DNA of 64,000 nt from assembly GCA_011503125.2 (NCBI GenBank), contig WWBZ02000022.1, positions 1,736,001-1,800,000 of the forward strand, given 5' to 3'. The notes below the pieces were generated by a model that saw only the letters and a list, made by a program, of their open reading frames with translations, was not told where the DNA came from and ran no database searches. Source of the DNA: Botryosphaeria dothidea. Lineage: Eukaryota > Ascomycota > Dothideomycetes > Botryosphaeriales > Botryosphaeriaceae. Position 1 is the first letter of the stretch. Each line of letters begins with the position of its first letter. Below are positions 1 through 12,326 of the stretch, piece by piece. The translations under genes and the position numbers were made by a program.

Positions 1-1830
1 CCCTCAAAATGCCGTAGTTCCTTCTCCAGCGGCGCCACCACCCCATCGTACACAGCCTGCCGGAACAGTGCGTCTCTCGGGTCAACGCGCAATGTGTCGA
101 AGGTGCAGCGCACGCAGCGCCTCACAGCATCCGAATATCCTGGGCCGGACTCGTCGCGCACTTCGTCCAGCAGCTGCCCCGCAATCGTGAAGTCAGAGGG
201 CTCGGTAGGGTCGCTGCTATCGTTCGGTGCATCACTGCTGCTGGCAGATTGTGTAGCAAGACGCTTGCGCAGCTCGGCAAAAGGCTTTCCCAGAGACAGT
301 TCAAGAAGAAGAATTCCAAGCGCGAAGACGGAGCGGTTAAGGATGCCTTGCCATTGGGACGCATTGCCATTTGAGCCAGCAGCGGCCGTAGTAGCCTCAC
401 GGATGGACTGTCTTGTGACAAATGGCTCTTTGAGCACTTCGTGATCTGCGCTCTCAACTTTGAGAAAAGAGATATCTTCGTTGTTCCATGCCTCTTCGAG
501 CCAGGGTGTATGGTGCAGTTGCAATATGCCCGACGATAGGAGTACTGCGAGGCGCAACCGGTGCAGCCGGGAGAAGCGGCGGTTTCCGATGGTTCCAGAA
601 ATTAGAATGCTACGGAGTGATAGCAACGTAGGCTTCTTGGCTTCCGACAGGAAGGCCAGGCTCTCTGGTCGATAGAGCCCAAGTTTCCGCTGGTTGCAAT
701 TGTCCTCGAAGAAACCCATGCAGCGGTCGATCCGGACTGGATTGTTCTGGCAGGTGTTCTCGCAGATGTTCTCGCAGAGATCCGTGATATGAGCAGGCCC
801 CGCAGTGATCGACATGCTTGCCGTTGCCGGGTCACTGTTTGGTGGCTGAGTTTGAATTGATGTCTGGAAGCGAACACTCTTTCTTTTCACCGCGTTCTTA
901 TCTTCAGATTGGGCCATATGCTGGTCTGCGATTGGCACGTGCTCTAGCGGACGTATGTCGATTACCTCCACCGACCATGGCGCGTCTTCAATTAGGGGAA
1001 ATTCCGAACTGTAAGACAATAAGACTCGGAGTGATGGACCAACGGGCGATGAGTTCCCGGTTCCAGAGTCTCTCCTCAAACACTTTGATATGTGCTCCAG
1101 ACGCAGATTGACTCTGTGAGCTGCCTGACACTTACAACCGAATCCCAAGCACAGGAGATCATAGACTGAAGCAGCATATTTCTGGATTATGACCAAATCC
1201 GGCAGCTGGCTTGCCGCGTGGATTCTGTGGGGCTCGAGCGCCAGGGCCTGTTTGGTCATGGTCTGGAGCGTCCTGTTATGTTGCCGAATTTGACCCACGA
1301 GACCATCGTAGTCCTGCTTCTTGAGGCTGAACTTTAGCCGGTAGTACTCTTTCCTGAACTTCGTTGTAGCATTGAATTGAACCTAGTGTCAGGCATTAGC
1401 TTGCCATCCGTATAGCTGAGCATGAACCGGGGAGAGGAACCTTCCCATCGGGATCCAGTTTCACAGGCTCTTTGATATTCTCAATTGTCTTCTGCATGTC
1501 ACCCATTGTATCGAGGTAGCAGCCATACCCTCCGGATAAGCGTCGCTTCAGTCTCGTCTCGAGCTCTGAATTCTTCCAGGCTGGACCGCCAGGATCCTTT
1601 AGCAGCGCTTCCCTTTCCTCATTGCTGTCGACAAGGCCGTTGAGCAATATCTCGCAGGTATTCAAGTATATCACTTTTTTGTTTTCGAGAGCTCGGAGTA
1701 CACTCTGCAATGGAACTCTGTACTTGAGGTATCGCTCAACTGTAGAGACTCCCTCGGCGTAGAACTTTATCGCTTCCACGAGAACTGCTAAGACAGCAAG
1801 GACCAGCCCTGCCACTTCTACGCCAGACAT
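1..1830 (-). CDS. DUF7580 family protein, 3' end beyond the left edge
   Basis: The family is fungal, of unknown biochemical function, and often found with incompatibility-type genes. Exon 1 is 1441-1830 (130 codons, from the start ATG), a 58-nt intron spans 1383-1440 (donor GTTCCT, acceptor CACTAG), and exon 2 is open from 1382 to the window edge. The N-terminus MSGVEVAGLVLAVLAVLVEA is the hydrophobic opening typical of the family. The spliced junction reads DPDGK/VQFNATTKF. Near the end the frame reads SVFALGILLLELSLGKPF (about 332-280), the late kinase-like helix typical of DUF7580. I checked that this motif and a downstream FDTLRV motif are in phase with exon 2, so the visible part is intact. 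The true stop lies left of position 1. The family call is from memory of its motifs. An allorecognition role is inferred only from the neighbours. Confidence 0.82.
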
Positions 1831-2269
1831 GTTGCTTCGCGAAGGGAGGGCAAATTTCTCAGGCGTGGATAGGTATCAAGGCTGCAGTCAGGTCTGTGAG
1901 GGCGATTGGACCTCTCCGTGGGCACGACAGTGCTGGGATAAAGTGGCTCGGCAAGGTTGAGAGCCAGTTTCCTCGACAAGGTGAGAAGCGGGGGGCGTAA
2001 GCTGCGCTCGCATCACTACCAATCATGTACTTATCACCGTGGTACAGAATGTACTGAAGCGGGGCAGAAAAAATTCACTCAGCCTCACGAAAGGCCCTTA
2101 TTCAGGGCGAACAACACAACCTTTTACTCCACCATCGAGACTGATATCACACCATTGCATTATCCAATCTCGAGAAGAACAACACGTACATCGTTCAACC
2201 ATGCAGACAAACTCCAGTTCAGCAATTTGAAGATCTTACCGCTCAAAAGAAGGGCCAGGGCACGTTATC
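1831..2269. promoter_or_regulatory. Divergent intergenic region
   Basis: This 439-nt stretch separates the start codons of the leftward DUF7580 gene and the rightward C2H2/TPR gene, so it must hold both promoters. Short open frames on the plus strand (1957-2277) have no coding character. No clear TATA box or repeat was seen. Confidence 0.5.
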
Positions 2270-5200
2270 ATGTCTGAACTCGGCATCGCGACAGCCTCAG
2301 CAGAGGCATCTGGGTCCGTTATCTCATCGCATGTCGCCGCTTGTCTCAAATTATTCGAAGGTCTTCATAACCTTGCTTGTGATTCTGAAAGCATTCCTGC
2401 AGGAGAAATTGAACGTTCTGTGGTGCTTGATGAGCGTGGTCGATTTTGTGTTTGGGCTGGCAACATCGGCGCTAATAACAAAGGTTGCTCTTCTCTGGAC
2501 TACAGGCTACGAGACGCCTCTCATATAAAGAGGCAAGCACAGCAGCTTCTTTCAGATCTCAATGATTCAATCAAGGATGGTAAGAAACCATTATTATGCT
2601 TCTGTGCAGAATTTACTCTAACATACTCCGAAGCCATCGAGATCCTTGGAGAACGCACTCCTTGGGACAAGCTGTCTCCACGGCCCGCATCCGATTCTGG
2701 ATCCGATACTACAGACGGTGACAGCGACGATGGGATTCCTGAAGGCGAAACCGAGATCAATCAGGTCATGGAAAGTATCCATGACACAATCACCCAGTTG
2801 CTGAGGTTTTCAACTGCCATACAGAATCCTGCACCGCATGATCAGCACATGAACTCCGCTGAGATCGATACCTCTTGTTTCGAGAGTTTCGATATTGATC
2901 ATGTGCGCAACAAATATCCCGATGCGCCCGAAGATCTGGCTGTCACTCTCGGGAAGGCAATTTCTAGTCGTCGTGGGTACTTCAAGTACCGAGAAGCTCA
3001 CAGCAAGAAGCTAGCGCATGGGACAATCTCCGAGCTAGCCCCCTCACATCTACCTCCTACATCTGGGAGTGATATGATCACCACTGACTACGTGAGGGAC
3101 GAGACCTTACCACAGAGCACCATCGCATCCTCCCTCCCTCTGGAAGTTAAGGAAAGCAATAACTTCATCGACCTCGACCAGGATCAACAGTCGGATAGTG
3201 GTATGACCCAGACTTCGTTTGCCTCTTCGGCTGCCAGCTTCCACGAGCTCAAGGTACCTCCAATGCCGAAGGAGGCGCGTGACGGGGAACCTTTCCCCTG
3301 CCCTTTCTGTTTCATGATGATCTCAATCAGCGCCCGACGCTCTTGGAAGTGAGTCCCTCCAATCCTGAAATCTTCAGTAGGATATTAACGAGATATACTC
3401 ATAGGAAACATGTCTTCAACGACCTACGCCCATACGCATGTACCTTTGCTTCCTGTAGAGGTTTCAAGCTCCCCTTCAAGAGACGTCATGAGTGGTTCCA
3501 GCACGAAAACAGACTTCATCGACGCTTCTGGGTTTGCATCGAAGGGTGTCAGTCTCGATTTCAATCAGAGGCAGATTTTGAGGCTCATATAAAGCACACA
3601 CCCCAGCTTTTCTGCACCTGACCGGCTGAAACAATTGACGGCCATGTGTGAGAGGCAAATGCCAAACGATGATCGTGTGGAATGTATCCTCTGCCGGCAG
3701 AAGGGCATTTTCCTCCGAGACCTCGAGAAACATCTTTGGTCAGCACCAAGAGCAACTGGCTCTCTTCGCGCTACCTTCGACTGATGAAAACGAGCCGAGA
3801 GACGAAGCCGACTCTCAAACACATGCGGCAGATAGCGCCCCCGACCAAGAGGAGCCAACCCGGTCGTTAGATGCGTCGGATGCACCATCACAGGCTTCAC
3901 AAACGGATTCGCTCCAAGCCCCGACTTACGAACACATCAGGGCAGCCGAACCCACCTCTGGGGTTGAATATTCAGCTGAGTCGTTGCTACAAAGCTCTGA
4001 AATTAACCCCGAGACCTCAATGACAATGTTACAATTGGGTGCAACAGAGCAGGAAGCCCAACAAGAAGCGTCTGGCCAAGCCTTTGTGGCTGACGACTCC
4101 AACACGGAGAATATTCGAACACAAGACAGAGGATCGGCGCCGGAAAACGAAAGCCCAGAACAGAGGGTACAGAGACACTTGCGGAAAATCCAGGAGTACG
4201 AGAGAGGAGTGGGTCCAGATGCTCTCGAAACTCTCAAAGAGAACCGAGACTTGGGAATGGCTTACCGTGATCAGGGAAAGCTTCCCGAGGCGGAGGTATT
4301 CTGCAAGAGAGCAGCTGAGGGGATGGAAAAGACGCTCAGTTCAAACAGCGATGAGACGCTACATTCTTTGGAAAGCCTTTCCACGGTCCGCACTTCTCTG
4401 GGGGACTTCGAAAACGGTCTGGAGATGCTCAACCAGGTAGTTGAAGGATACGAGAAGAGTTTTGGCGCAGAGGGCAAACCCACCCTGACTGCACTCAAAC
4501 GTCAGAGTGTTAACTTCTCTGGACTTGGTAACAATTCTGAAGCAGCGAAGCTGCTCAATAGAATTCTCAAAGGTTACGAAAAGACTTATGGCCCTGATCA
4601 TCCAGAGACAATGGATGTAGTCAAGAGGTTGGCGAGAACTTCCAGGGCACTCGGCAAGTCTTCTGAGGTAGAGCCGCTTCTGGAGCGAGCTCTTCAGCAT
4701 TACGACCATGCGCCTGATCTGGCTGGTCCAGAATATGTCAGCATACTGAACGAATCGGCACGCTGCTACAAAAGTCAAAACAGGCTCGATGAGGCAGAGG
4801 CTATATCCCAGCGAATGCTTGGAGTCAGTGAGAAGAAGTACGGTGCACAAGACATACGGACCCTCACCGCGCTATTAATACGGGGCCGAATACACGTACA
4901 ACAAGGAAGGCTATCGGAGGCTGAAGAGGCACTCCAGCGAGTGATGGATTCATTGGACATGAATGGTCAATCGGGTCAGTACACGGACGAATTCGGACCA
5001 GATTCATACACTATTGAAGGCGGAGCGCTCGAATTACTCTCAGTTGTCTACGGTGAACAGGGAAAGGCCTTGGAAAGTGAGATCATGATGGAGCGGGCGC
5101 TCGAGACTGTCAGCAACTTCAATGATGTTTGGCGCAGAAAAAGCTGGGGCAAACATCTCACCGGAATATTATTCAACATGTATACTTAGCATGGAAAGAT

Positions 5201-5297
5201 CGTCGAGGCGGAGAAAATTAAGGCTCAAGCATTCACTCAGTTTGGTCACGTTATCCAAGACAATGGGCGTCAAACAGAATCCAATTCAGAGGCATGA
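2270..5297 (+). pseudogene. C2H2 zinc-finger / TPR protein, inactivated
   Basis: Exon 1 (2270-3348) encodes a fungal N-terminal domain with the motif FCVWAGNIGANNKGCSSLDY and ends before the finger cluster. A 56-nt intron (3349-3404, GTGAGT..ATAG, branch ATTAAC) joins it to exon 2, where C2H2-like fingers begin (KKHVFNDLRPYACTFASC). The frame breaks near 3597: the conserved reading moves from frame 1 to frame 2 (SAPDRLKQLTAMCERQMP). It breaks again near 3735, where an extra T precedes GQHQEQLALFALP. The long C-terminal part (to 5186) is kinesin-light-chain-like TPR, with units such as GKLPEAEVFCKRA and NRLDEAEAISQRM. An in-frame TAG at 5187-5189 interrupts a unit that continues as HGKIVEAEKIKAQAF to a TGA at 5295-5297. 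Two frameshifts plus one stop make this a recent pseudogene. Assembly error is the alternative, but neighbouring core genes are clean. Confidence 0.75.
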
Positions 5298-6019
5298 AGT
5301 GTCTTTCAGTAGAAAATTTATTCAGATTCCACATCGATCTTGCCTTGGTATTACTTGACAGAAACACTGCCACGAAAGATAATAAATCTTCCGGCGTGTC
5401 GATTCGCTGCCGATATTTCCAATTCTCGGGCCGAGACTCAGATTCAGTTCCGACAAGCTTCTACCGAAGTATCGAGTCCTTGTTATCATTTCTCTTGTTA
5501 ATGATCAAAATCCAATAGGGGACCTCATCGGAAAGCATGTCCGAAGTGTCTGCCAAAGCGGCTGGAACGTCTCCATTGATCATGGGCCCGCTACCCTTTG
5601 GCTTGGAAGACATGGACTTTCTCATTGGTATGGTCAACTTGAGCTTCTCAATGCGCTCATCTATAGTATGCATGGCAAATAGTGGCGTTCTAATTAAGCA
5701 TGAATCAAGAACTGCTTGAAACGTAACGTTTTTGCATCATCCTCGTTGCTCTCGACCACCAAGGGTCCTTGCGGCTCGCAAATCCAAATTACTATATACC
5801 AGTTTACGAAGGGAACGGGAAAATTACGCATTACAAAACCAATACAGTCGTAAGAATTGAGGGTATCATGTTTTCCTCCGTTCCAGTCCCCAATCCGTCC
5901 CATGAACACGGGGAGACTGCAACGGATACCTACCTTCCGCGTCAAAACATCATGTAAGAAAGAAAATATCAATATCGTATTCGATCGGTGAGCGGTCGTG
6001 TTAGAGGTAGGCAAGTCGT
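5298..6019. other. Intergenic, no supported gene
   Basis: This is an A+T-rich spacer between the pseudogene and the convergent PNS1 gene. Short open frames exist on both strands (for example 5461-5673 on the minus strand and 5537-5719 on the plus strand), but none has a recognisable domain or clear splice partners. It probably contains 3' untranslated sequence of PNS1. Confidence 0.5.
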
Positions 6020-7796
6020 TCAAGCATGAATGGCCTGCTGGACGTGCGGATAAACGCTGACCATGCGGGCGTAGAGGTCTGGGTGATCGCGCACCAGCAC
6101 CTCTGGATCCCACGCGCAGGCGACGAAGATGGTGTCGATGCCGCTGCTGAGTGGGGTTGTGAAGATGTTGCAGATTTGCAGGCCGATGAGGAAGGCGAAG
6201 GCGACAACGACTGGCGTGTATGAGCCATCTTGGTTGTAGGCGGGCGAGGTGAAGATGAGGTAGAGGTAAGCCAAAAGAGCGCAGGCGTACGCAATAAAGG
6301 TAGCACCCATGCTGAGGACGGGGCCAATGAGGCACTCGTTAACAAGCGCATCGATACCGCGATCCTTGATCATCCTAAGAACGGGTCAGAGCTTGCATGA
6401 GAAGGCGAGGTATAAAAAACTTACTTCCATGTGTCCCTAGCAGCAGGGATGTAGGCCTTGCCGTAGAGGGCAATGTGGGAGAAGGCATAGCGGTTGAGGA
6501 ATTGAACAGCCCAGTCAAGGATGCCAATGAAGCAACCAAGGACGCAGAAAAGGATGGAGCCAACCAGATTACCCTCGGCGGCATTCTGTTGTTGAGCGAT
6601 GGAACAGAGTTGGCGCAGGCAGTTGATGATGGCAACAACAAGACTGCCAAAGCTGATACTTCCAAAGCTATAGGTTATAGAGCGCTTGAAAGCTCCCCTG
6701 GTCGCGCCCTTTGGCATGTTGTGAGAGCAAAAGTACCAGGAGCCATAGACTCCAGAAATGGTCGTGTGAATGGTGTTCTTGAGCCACTCAGAGATCCAGT
6801 ACGCTGCGAATGTGATGAAGACAAGCAACCCAATGACTTTTCCCTTGCCGCATCCTCCAGCACCAGTGCTGCACGCAGGATTGCTGCCTGGCTCGTACTT
6901 GACGTACACGGCGACTAGAGTTACGGAGTACCAAGCGCCGAAAGCAGCGCCAATCAAACCTCCGATCGCGCTCACCAGATAGACGTGGCCGTAGTTCTTA
7001 GAGACGTCAATGGCAGTCTGCAGCATCAGGGCGCTGAAGGGGATGCGCGGGATCCAGCTGACGAATGCGATGATCATGAAAATAGAGAAGAGGAGGAAGA
7101 CTATGCCGCCGGACCAATAGTGCCTTGAAAGCATGTAAATAGCGGTGACAAAGCCGAAGATGATGTTCAGAATGCCGGTGATCCAGATGAACTGTTTTGT
7201 AAAGGCGCGAGCCAGCCAAACATAGGCATAGCTGAAGACGATGGCGATGCAAAGACAGAAGACGAAAAGGACGATTGTGTTGGTGGTGAGGCCGAAGCTG
7301 TTGGCACCATCGTAGATCCCGCCTCCGTTGAAGCCCTTGGTATGAGCTGAAGAGGGTTAGTGGAAGCGGCGAAGCATTGGCGCTTTTTTACGGAGTGGCA
7401 CTGACCATATCCCTGAATTGCGATGCCAGACACGACGACGAAGCCAAAGAAGACGGCCAGAAACTGTTGCGACGTCAGCGCTCGGTTGCGCATTCAACGC
7501 GCGCCAAAGACAGGAACGCGTACCAGGATGCCAGCCCAGAGATCATTCCATTTCGGCTTGTCCAGCTTGAATGTCTGCTCGAAGGTGGGCTTCTCTCCGT
7601 ATGTGCCGTTCGGGGGAGCGCCGTCTGGCGGAGGGTAGTTCTGGCCATAGTTGGGGGGGGGTTGGGAGTACTGCTTCTGAGCATCGGGCGGCGGCTGATA
7701 AGGCGCATTGTTGTTGTTGTAGCCGTTCTGATAGCCGTCCTGCGGCTGCTGCTGGTAGTAGTCGGCAGCCTGGCCGTGTGGGGCGCCGGATGCCAT
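6020..7796 (-). CDS. PNS1: Choline-transporter-like plasma membrane protein Pns1
   Basis: The model has four exons: 7524-7796, 7406-7463, 6425-7346 and 6020-6374. The introns are 60, 59 and 50 nt, all GT..AG. The total is 1608 nt, 535 residues, matching yeast Pns1 in size. The N-terminus (about 90 residues) is a cytosolic Gln/Asn/Pro/Tyr-rich tail, followed by the diagnostic motif DKPKWNDLWAGIL. After that come the first membrane helix (FGFVVVSGIAIQGY) and about ten further hydrophobic helices. A Cys-rich loop (CSTGAGGCGKGK) and the conserved stretch SHNMPKGATRGAFKRSITYS are typical of the CTL/SLC44 family. The start is the only in-frame ATG before the Gln/Asn tail. Yeast Pns1 is dispensable and its transport substrate is unproven, so choline transport here is inference from the family. 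It looks like a core gene inside an otherwise accessory block. Confidence 0.95.
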
Positions 7797-8445
7797 GGTT
7801 GCGATGCGTCGTCAATGGGGAGCGGTGGAGGGCAGCAGGGGGATGTGGAGATGAGGAGGAAGGAAAACAGAGAAAGCGGAGCGAGAGCGAAGGCGACTAA
7901 GGTTTCGATGACACCACAGTGCGCACCTACCTAGGCACCACCCTTGCGATCGGCCCGCTACCATGCCAAGACGGGTAAGATGCCGGCGCCTGTGATTGGG
8001 CCCACTTTCACAAGCTTCGAGCCCGCTCCCCGCCCTGGTCGATCGTCTTCCCTAAACAACACCTCAGCAACAATCCAACATCCAAATTCCAACCCCGCTG
8101 CCCTTTGTTATTGCAGTCAGGCCAGTTGTTGCGATAGCGTCACTGTTCAGCAGCCATGCGACCCCGCGTCTTGTCAGTCGCCGCGCGGGGCCTCCCTCAT
8201 CCGGCAGCCACATCGGCGCCATCATCCAGCCATCGCCCGTGCGACCCTTCTGGAGAAATGCTTTGGAATATTTGCCACTTGGTGTTGTACTTCGAGTGAT
8301 GTGATGGTCAATGTTGTCTTTCCGCAAATAGAAATGATCGGCTCCAGGTCAGCATGATGTCAGGAACGCGCTATCTGCACCTTCCGCCACTATCTCATAA
8401 CCACCCCTTCCTGCTTTTGAATTCTCCTTTTTCTTCCAAGTCCGA
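7797..8445. other. Intergenic, PNS1 promoter region
   Basis: This stretch holds the upstream region of PNS1 and whatever promoted the decayed esterase to the right. The first 130 nt are purine-rich on the plus strand, so CT-rich on the PNS1 sense strand, as is common upstream of fungal start codons. The 137-codon open frame at 7944-8357 has no domain and looks like chance. Confidence 0.5.
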
Positions 8446-9424
8446 ATGGAACCACCACTGCCGTTGTCGAAGTCTTTCCTCAGAGTAAGAGACACTGGCC
8501 ATGAACACGCCAAGACAACCCACATCCCTTTCCTAGTCGCCCGGCAGACCCTCTCTTCAGCTCCTTTCGGCTACGACTATTTCATCAGCCTTCCCCCGGG
8601 CTACACGAAGCATCCGGACAAAGAATGGCCCCTACTCGTCTTTCTTCACGGTGCTGGCGAGTCTCAGAAGAATCCCAATGAATCCTAACCCGCCCTGCGT
8701 CATGGCGTTCCCAAAATCGTCCTCTGCTACGACAAATTGGTAAACGGCGAGGAGCCCTGTATCCAGATCCCTAAGGCCGACCGATTGCGTGAGCGCGTGA
8801 GCAAGTCTGGCCACCCCGATCTTTCTTCCACTTCCGTACCACCAGACGTTTGCCACATCGTTGCCGAAGAGTTCATAACCCTGAATCCCGTTCTCGACAT
8901 GAGTACGCCCGTCCCTCAAACATCTGATACGGCTCTTTTTTAACCAAGAAATATGTTAGGAAAAGGGCTATGGCTGGAACCCAACCATTCTGACCTCCTT
9001 GCTCGACGAAGTGCTTCCACACTTCCGCGTTGACCTCTCCCGCATCCACCTCACCGGCTTCTCCATGGGTGGCGGTGCCACTTGGGCCCTCGCATTTCAC
9101 ACACCCAACCGCTTTGCAACGCTAACCCCCATATGTGGCTACGGAGATGCGGCGAGAGCGGCGTAGATTTCGCACATCCCGGAATGGGTTCACCATGGCG
9201 AGTTGGATACCATTATCGATATCATTGAGAGCGAGCGTATGGTAAAGGCGCTGAAGAACAAAGGTGCAGACGTTAGGTTCACACAATATCCACATCTGTC
9301 ACACGATAGTTGGACGCAGGCGTATAGCAATATTGAATTGTGGCGATGGATGCTTGAAACAAGGAAAAAAGAGAAGGGAGAGCTTGAGGCGCTACCGAAA
9401 GAAGACAAAGTGTCTGTTGCGTAG
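8446..9424 (+). pseudogene. Alpha/beta-hydrolase (dienelactone hydrolase/phospholipase-type esterase), inactivated
   Basis: The reading frame starts with ATG 8446 and carries the beta-strand and oxyanion segment WPLLVFLHGAGESQKNPNES. A TAA stop at 8686-8688 interrupts it. The same frame continues with the conserved HGVPKIVLCYDKL. A GTACGC..TTAG intron seems to lie at about 8901-8959, but its phase does not fit the next exon, which implies an indel. The next segment reads GYGWNPTILTSLLDEVLPHF and then the nucleophile elbow GFSMGG. A second in-frame stop (TAG, about 9164) precedes IPEWVHHGELDTIID, which carries the acid residue, and HLSHDSW, which carries the catalytic histidine. The serine, aspartate and histidine are all still readable, so the loss is recent. 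The family call is from these motifs; substrate is unknown. Confidence 0.72.
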
Positions 9425-9565
9425 CTATCAGGTTCCAGTTCGAATCTGTAATGCCGGATGATCAGATTGCCATGACAAGGAGATGGGTGATTCATTGAAC
9501 CTTCAGAGCTCCTACGGCAATGCGGCTGATGTGAACTTCGCCTTGTTTCAACCCATTCGGTGTTA

Positions 9566-11755
9566 TTACACAAAACAGAAATTTTCCACTCTTGCGTCTG
9601 CGAACTTCAAGGCCTCTCCACTCATGATTCCGTGGAAATAGCCGTCGCCAATGAGCTGATAGCACCGCTCCGAGGTTTCCCTTCCCCCAGCTGCGCGCAA
9701 GACAAATGGAATTGGCCCTCCAAAGACCACCCCGACTGAATCCCCCACTTGCGTCGTATAAGGCACCAGGCCAAAGTATCCCCTCTCAGTGATACAGAAA
9801 CACCTCCGATACGCCCTTTGTGCGGCGTCTTGGCTGAAAACTGATGTCTGAGCCTCGATTTCCTTCATTCTTTCTGTCTCGCGACTCCGCTCGGCACCTT
9901 TCAAAAGGCGTGGCCATTCCAAGAGGCTGGAAAAGCTTTCTCTCAAAACTTCAAGATCCTGGACATCGGTCTGTGACTTTGGATCATGCCAGGGAGGTCC
10001 TCGTACAAACGTTCTCAACAACACTTCCTGGTAGTCTTCCCCAGTGGGATACTCTTGGATGCCGCACGCAAGTAGACCGCCTTTGATGATGAACTGGACA
10101 ACATGTGGGAATTCGACTGCAGGACCCAGTGCCGGCCGAAGGTGAGGGGGTAGTGTTGCCTGAGGATCAAGTGGGTCACTTAGGCTTGCCACGGAATCAA
10201 AAACAGCCCCTCGTACGCTGAGCCTGTCATCGGGAAGGACCTTGGTTTTAGGTGGAGATTCACCGGCAGCGGCAAAGGTATGGCCTGGAATTTCGAAATC
10301 GGCAATGCGAGTTACGCTGCCTGCTGGGGGCTCTGGCCAATTCTATAATGGGTGAATCAGCTTCCTGAAAATTCCAGGTATAAGCAAAGAGCAGTCACTT
10401 ACTGGAACCCAAGATGGACTTCCTGGTACCAACGGGGTACGGCGCGCCTGGTACAGCATCTCAACGCCATCACCTCGCTCCACAAATCGTTTGGCGAATC
10501 GAAGACATATATCTCGGACGGTGACTTCGGGCGAGTATGTGATGAGGTCCTTGAACGAATCACCGTCGCTTGCTATTCCCATCATGGCAAATACTTTGTC
10601 TCTCGCTTGGCTCGATAAAAGAATCCGTCCTCTTTGCAACTTGAAGATCAAGCGATTATCCGCATCGCCCCCTTCTCCCGGTTGGTGCGCATGTTTTCTT
10701 TCCACAAACATACTCTGGGCACTTACCATGCCCAAAACCGACAGACCCAGGGACTCTACATCATCACGATTACCAACGCCGGTGTAGAGCATATTCGCAG
10801 CAACGCTGTAACCCTGCAGAAGGCGGATACATGTTTCCAGGAGGCCTGTGTCTATCTCTAGACCGCCAATCATGAAAGTGATGCTCGCCGCCAAAGCGTA
10901 CTCTTGCAAAATCCATACTCTCCGGAAATAAGGGGAGGAGAAAAGTTGTCTCCACGGAAGCCAGAAGGGATCATCACCAGGCGGCAAGCCCTGATACTCC
11001 ATCCCATGTTCAGTTGATGTCAGTGACAGATTTTCGCGCACCCCTGCTGCTCGTCGCGCCTGGCGGGATTCGAGATCGTTTCCGGGTTGCGCTTCTTCCA
11101 ACGCTGCGGATTTCCGCCCGACCCGTAGGATTGTCCGGAGAATTCGATCGAGTCCTTCCTCATCTCCAAATGTCGGGGCGACGTCCGCTTTCACAAATTC
11201 GGCCTGCTGGTAGATGCGTGTCATGAGCGCCACCTGTCCTGCCTTTTCCTTGGGGTCCGATTGATTCATGCACAATGCGTCTATCCAGACTCGAAGACCC
11301 ATATGAGGTTTACGAAGGCGGCGCAGCGCAGAGTGGAGATTTCTCGTCACTGGAAATCGGTGACCTTGCAATGTGATATGTTTGGGATCCGCCGGGCTAC
11401 CCCACACATATGAAAGTGCGAAGTACCGTTGAAAGGGATGCATGTGCTGCTCACCAGTCTCGGAATCAAAGAAGATATCAAACTCCAATGGATATTGCAG
11501 TGGGGCTTGGTCCGGTCCAGATGAAGGCACCGATGCGAATGTCAGAACGTCCATGGGACGGGGGTTGTCTGGAAAGCGAGAATGGTCGCCATCCAAGTCT
11601 ATGGGCAACAATGAGCAGACTATCTCATCATCGGGTTCCCCGGGTGCAAGTACCAGAAGCCGAATTGTGTTAGGCCCTTGGAGCGGCTCGTAGACGGAGA
11701 TGCTATCTGAAGACATCGCTAAAGATCGAAGGGAGAAGCCCAAGAAGTTATCCAC
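9566..11755 (-). CDS. Heterokaryon incompatibility (HET) domain protein
   Basis: Two exons, 10403-11755 and 9566-10342, are joined across a 60-nt intron (GTAAGT..TATAG), giving 709 residues. The HET domain hallmarks are YFALSYVWGS (about residues 111-120), WIDALCMNQSD (157-167), the following V..MTRIYQQAE, and WILQEYALA further on. The C-terminal half has the usual HET-protein layout: a GRILLSSQARDKVFAMMGI segment and a late domain extending to the stop. HET proteins trigger cell death on non-self fusion. Whether this one is an active incompatibility locus cannot be told from one haplotype. A second in-frame ATG (codon 14, MSSDSIS) is an equally plausible start. It is followed downstream on the same strand by the decayed esterase on the opposite strand, and preceded by the small repeat precursor gene. 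Confidence 0.93.
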
Positions 11756-12326
11756 GAGATTGAAAGCGAAAGTTTGTAGCTCTTTCAGTCTATAAGGATG
11801 AATGAGTATGCATCATAGCTCTTTTGATGTTATGAGAAGATAGGTGGCAGTCTTATTCCATCATCGCTAGGCTGCCACCTGCATGTCAGCATGTTCGGAA
11901 ACTTGTTTTTGGTGGAGCCACTAATCCGATTACGGCAGTCAGTGACAAGAAAACCTAAAAGCACTTCAATTTCCATGAAAGGACTCAAAGCGAATTGCTA
12001 TTAAGAAAACATTCAGCTTATAGAGTCTTAGGGGAGCACTCAAAAGCCTCCAGTCATCACTTGCACCCTCCAAAGTCTTCATTAGCTTCGTGATTCAAGA
12101 ACATACACAATTCAATAGTACCATACACCCGAAGTGGAATCATTTATTAATGTTTTGTTTTCTTTAACTATTTACGAAGCTTTCAAGCCCATGCTGTACC
12201 GGTATAGCCTTAACCAGTGCCACTCAAAAACTATCATGAAGCCTCGTAACAGTATTAACAGTGGTATACAATATCCATTCCTTCTCTCCCATCATTCAGT
12301 GAGAGAATTCCGTCTCGGCCTCAGTA
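11756..12326. other. Intergenic, HET promoter and precursor 3' region
   Basis: A visibly A+T-rich spacer upstream of the HET gene and downstream of the small secreted precursor. No open frame with coding character was seen. The short plus-strand frame at 12134-12358 merely overlaps the precursor tail in antisense. Confidence 0.5.

Noticed and set aside
5461..5719. Small open frames on both strands in the PNS1 3' region
   Set aside because: Short, overlapping each other, no domain.
9400..9470. GTTCGAATC motif near 9437 resembling a tRNA T-loop
   Set aside because: No acceptor stem, D-arm or anticodon arm could be paired around it.
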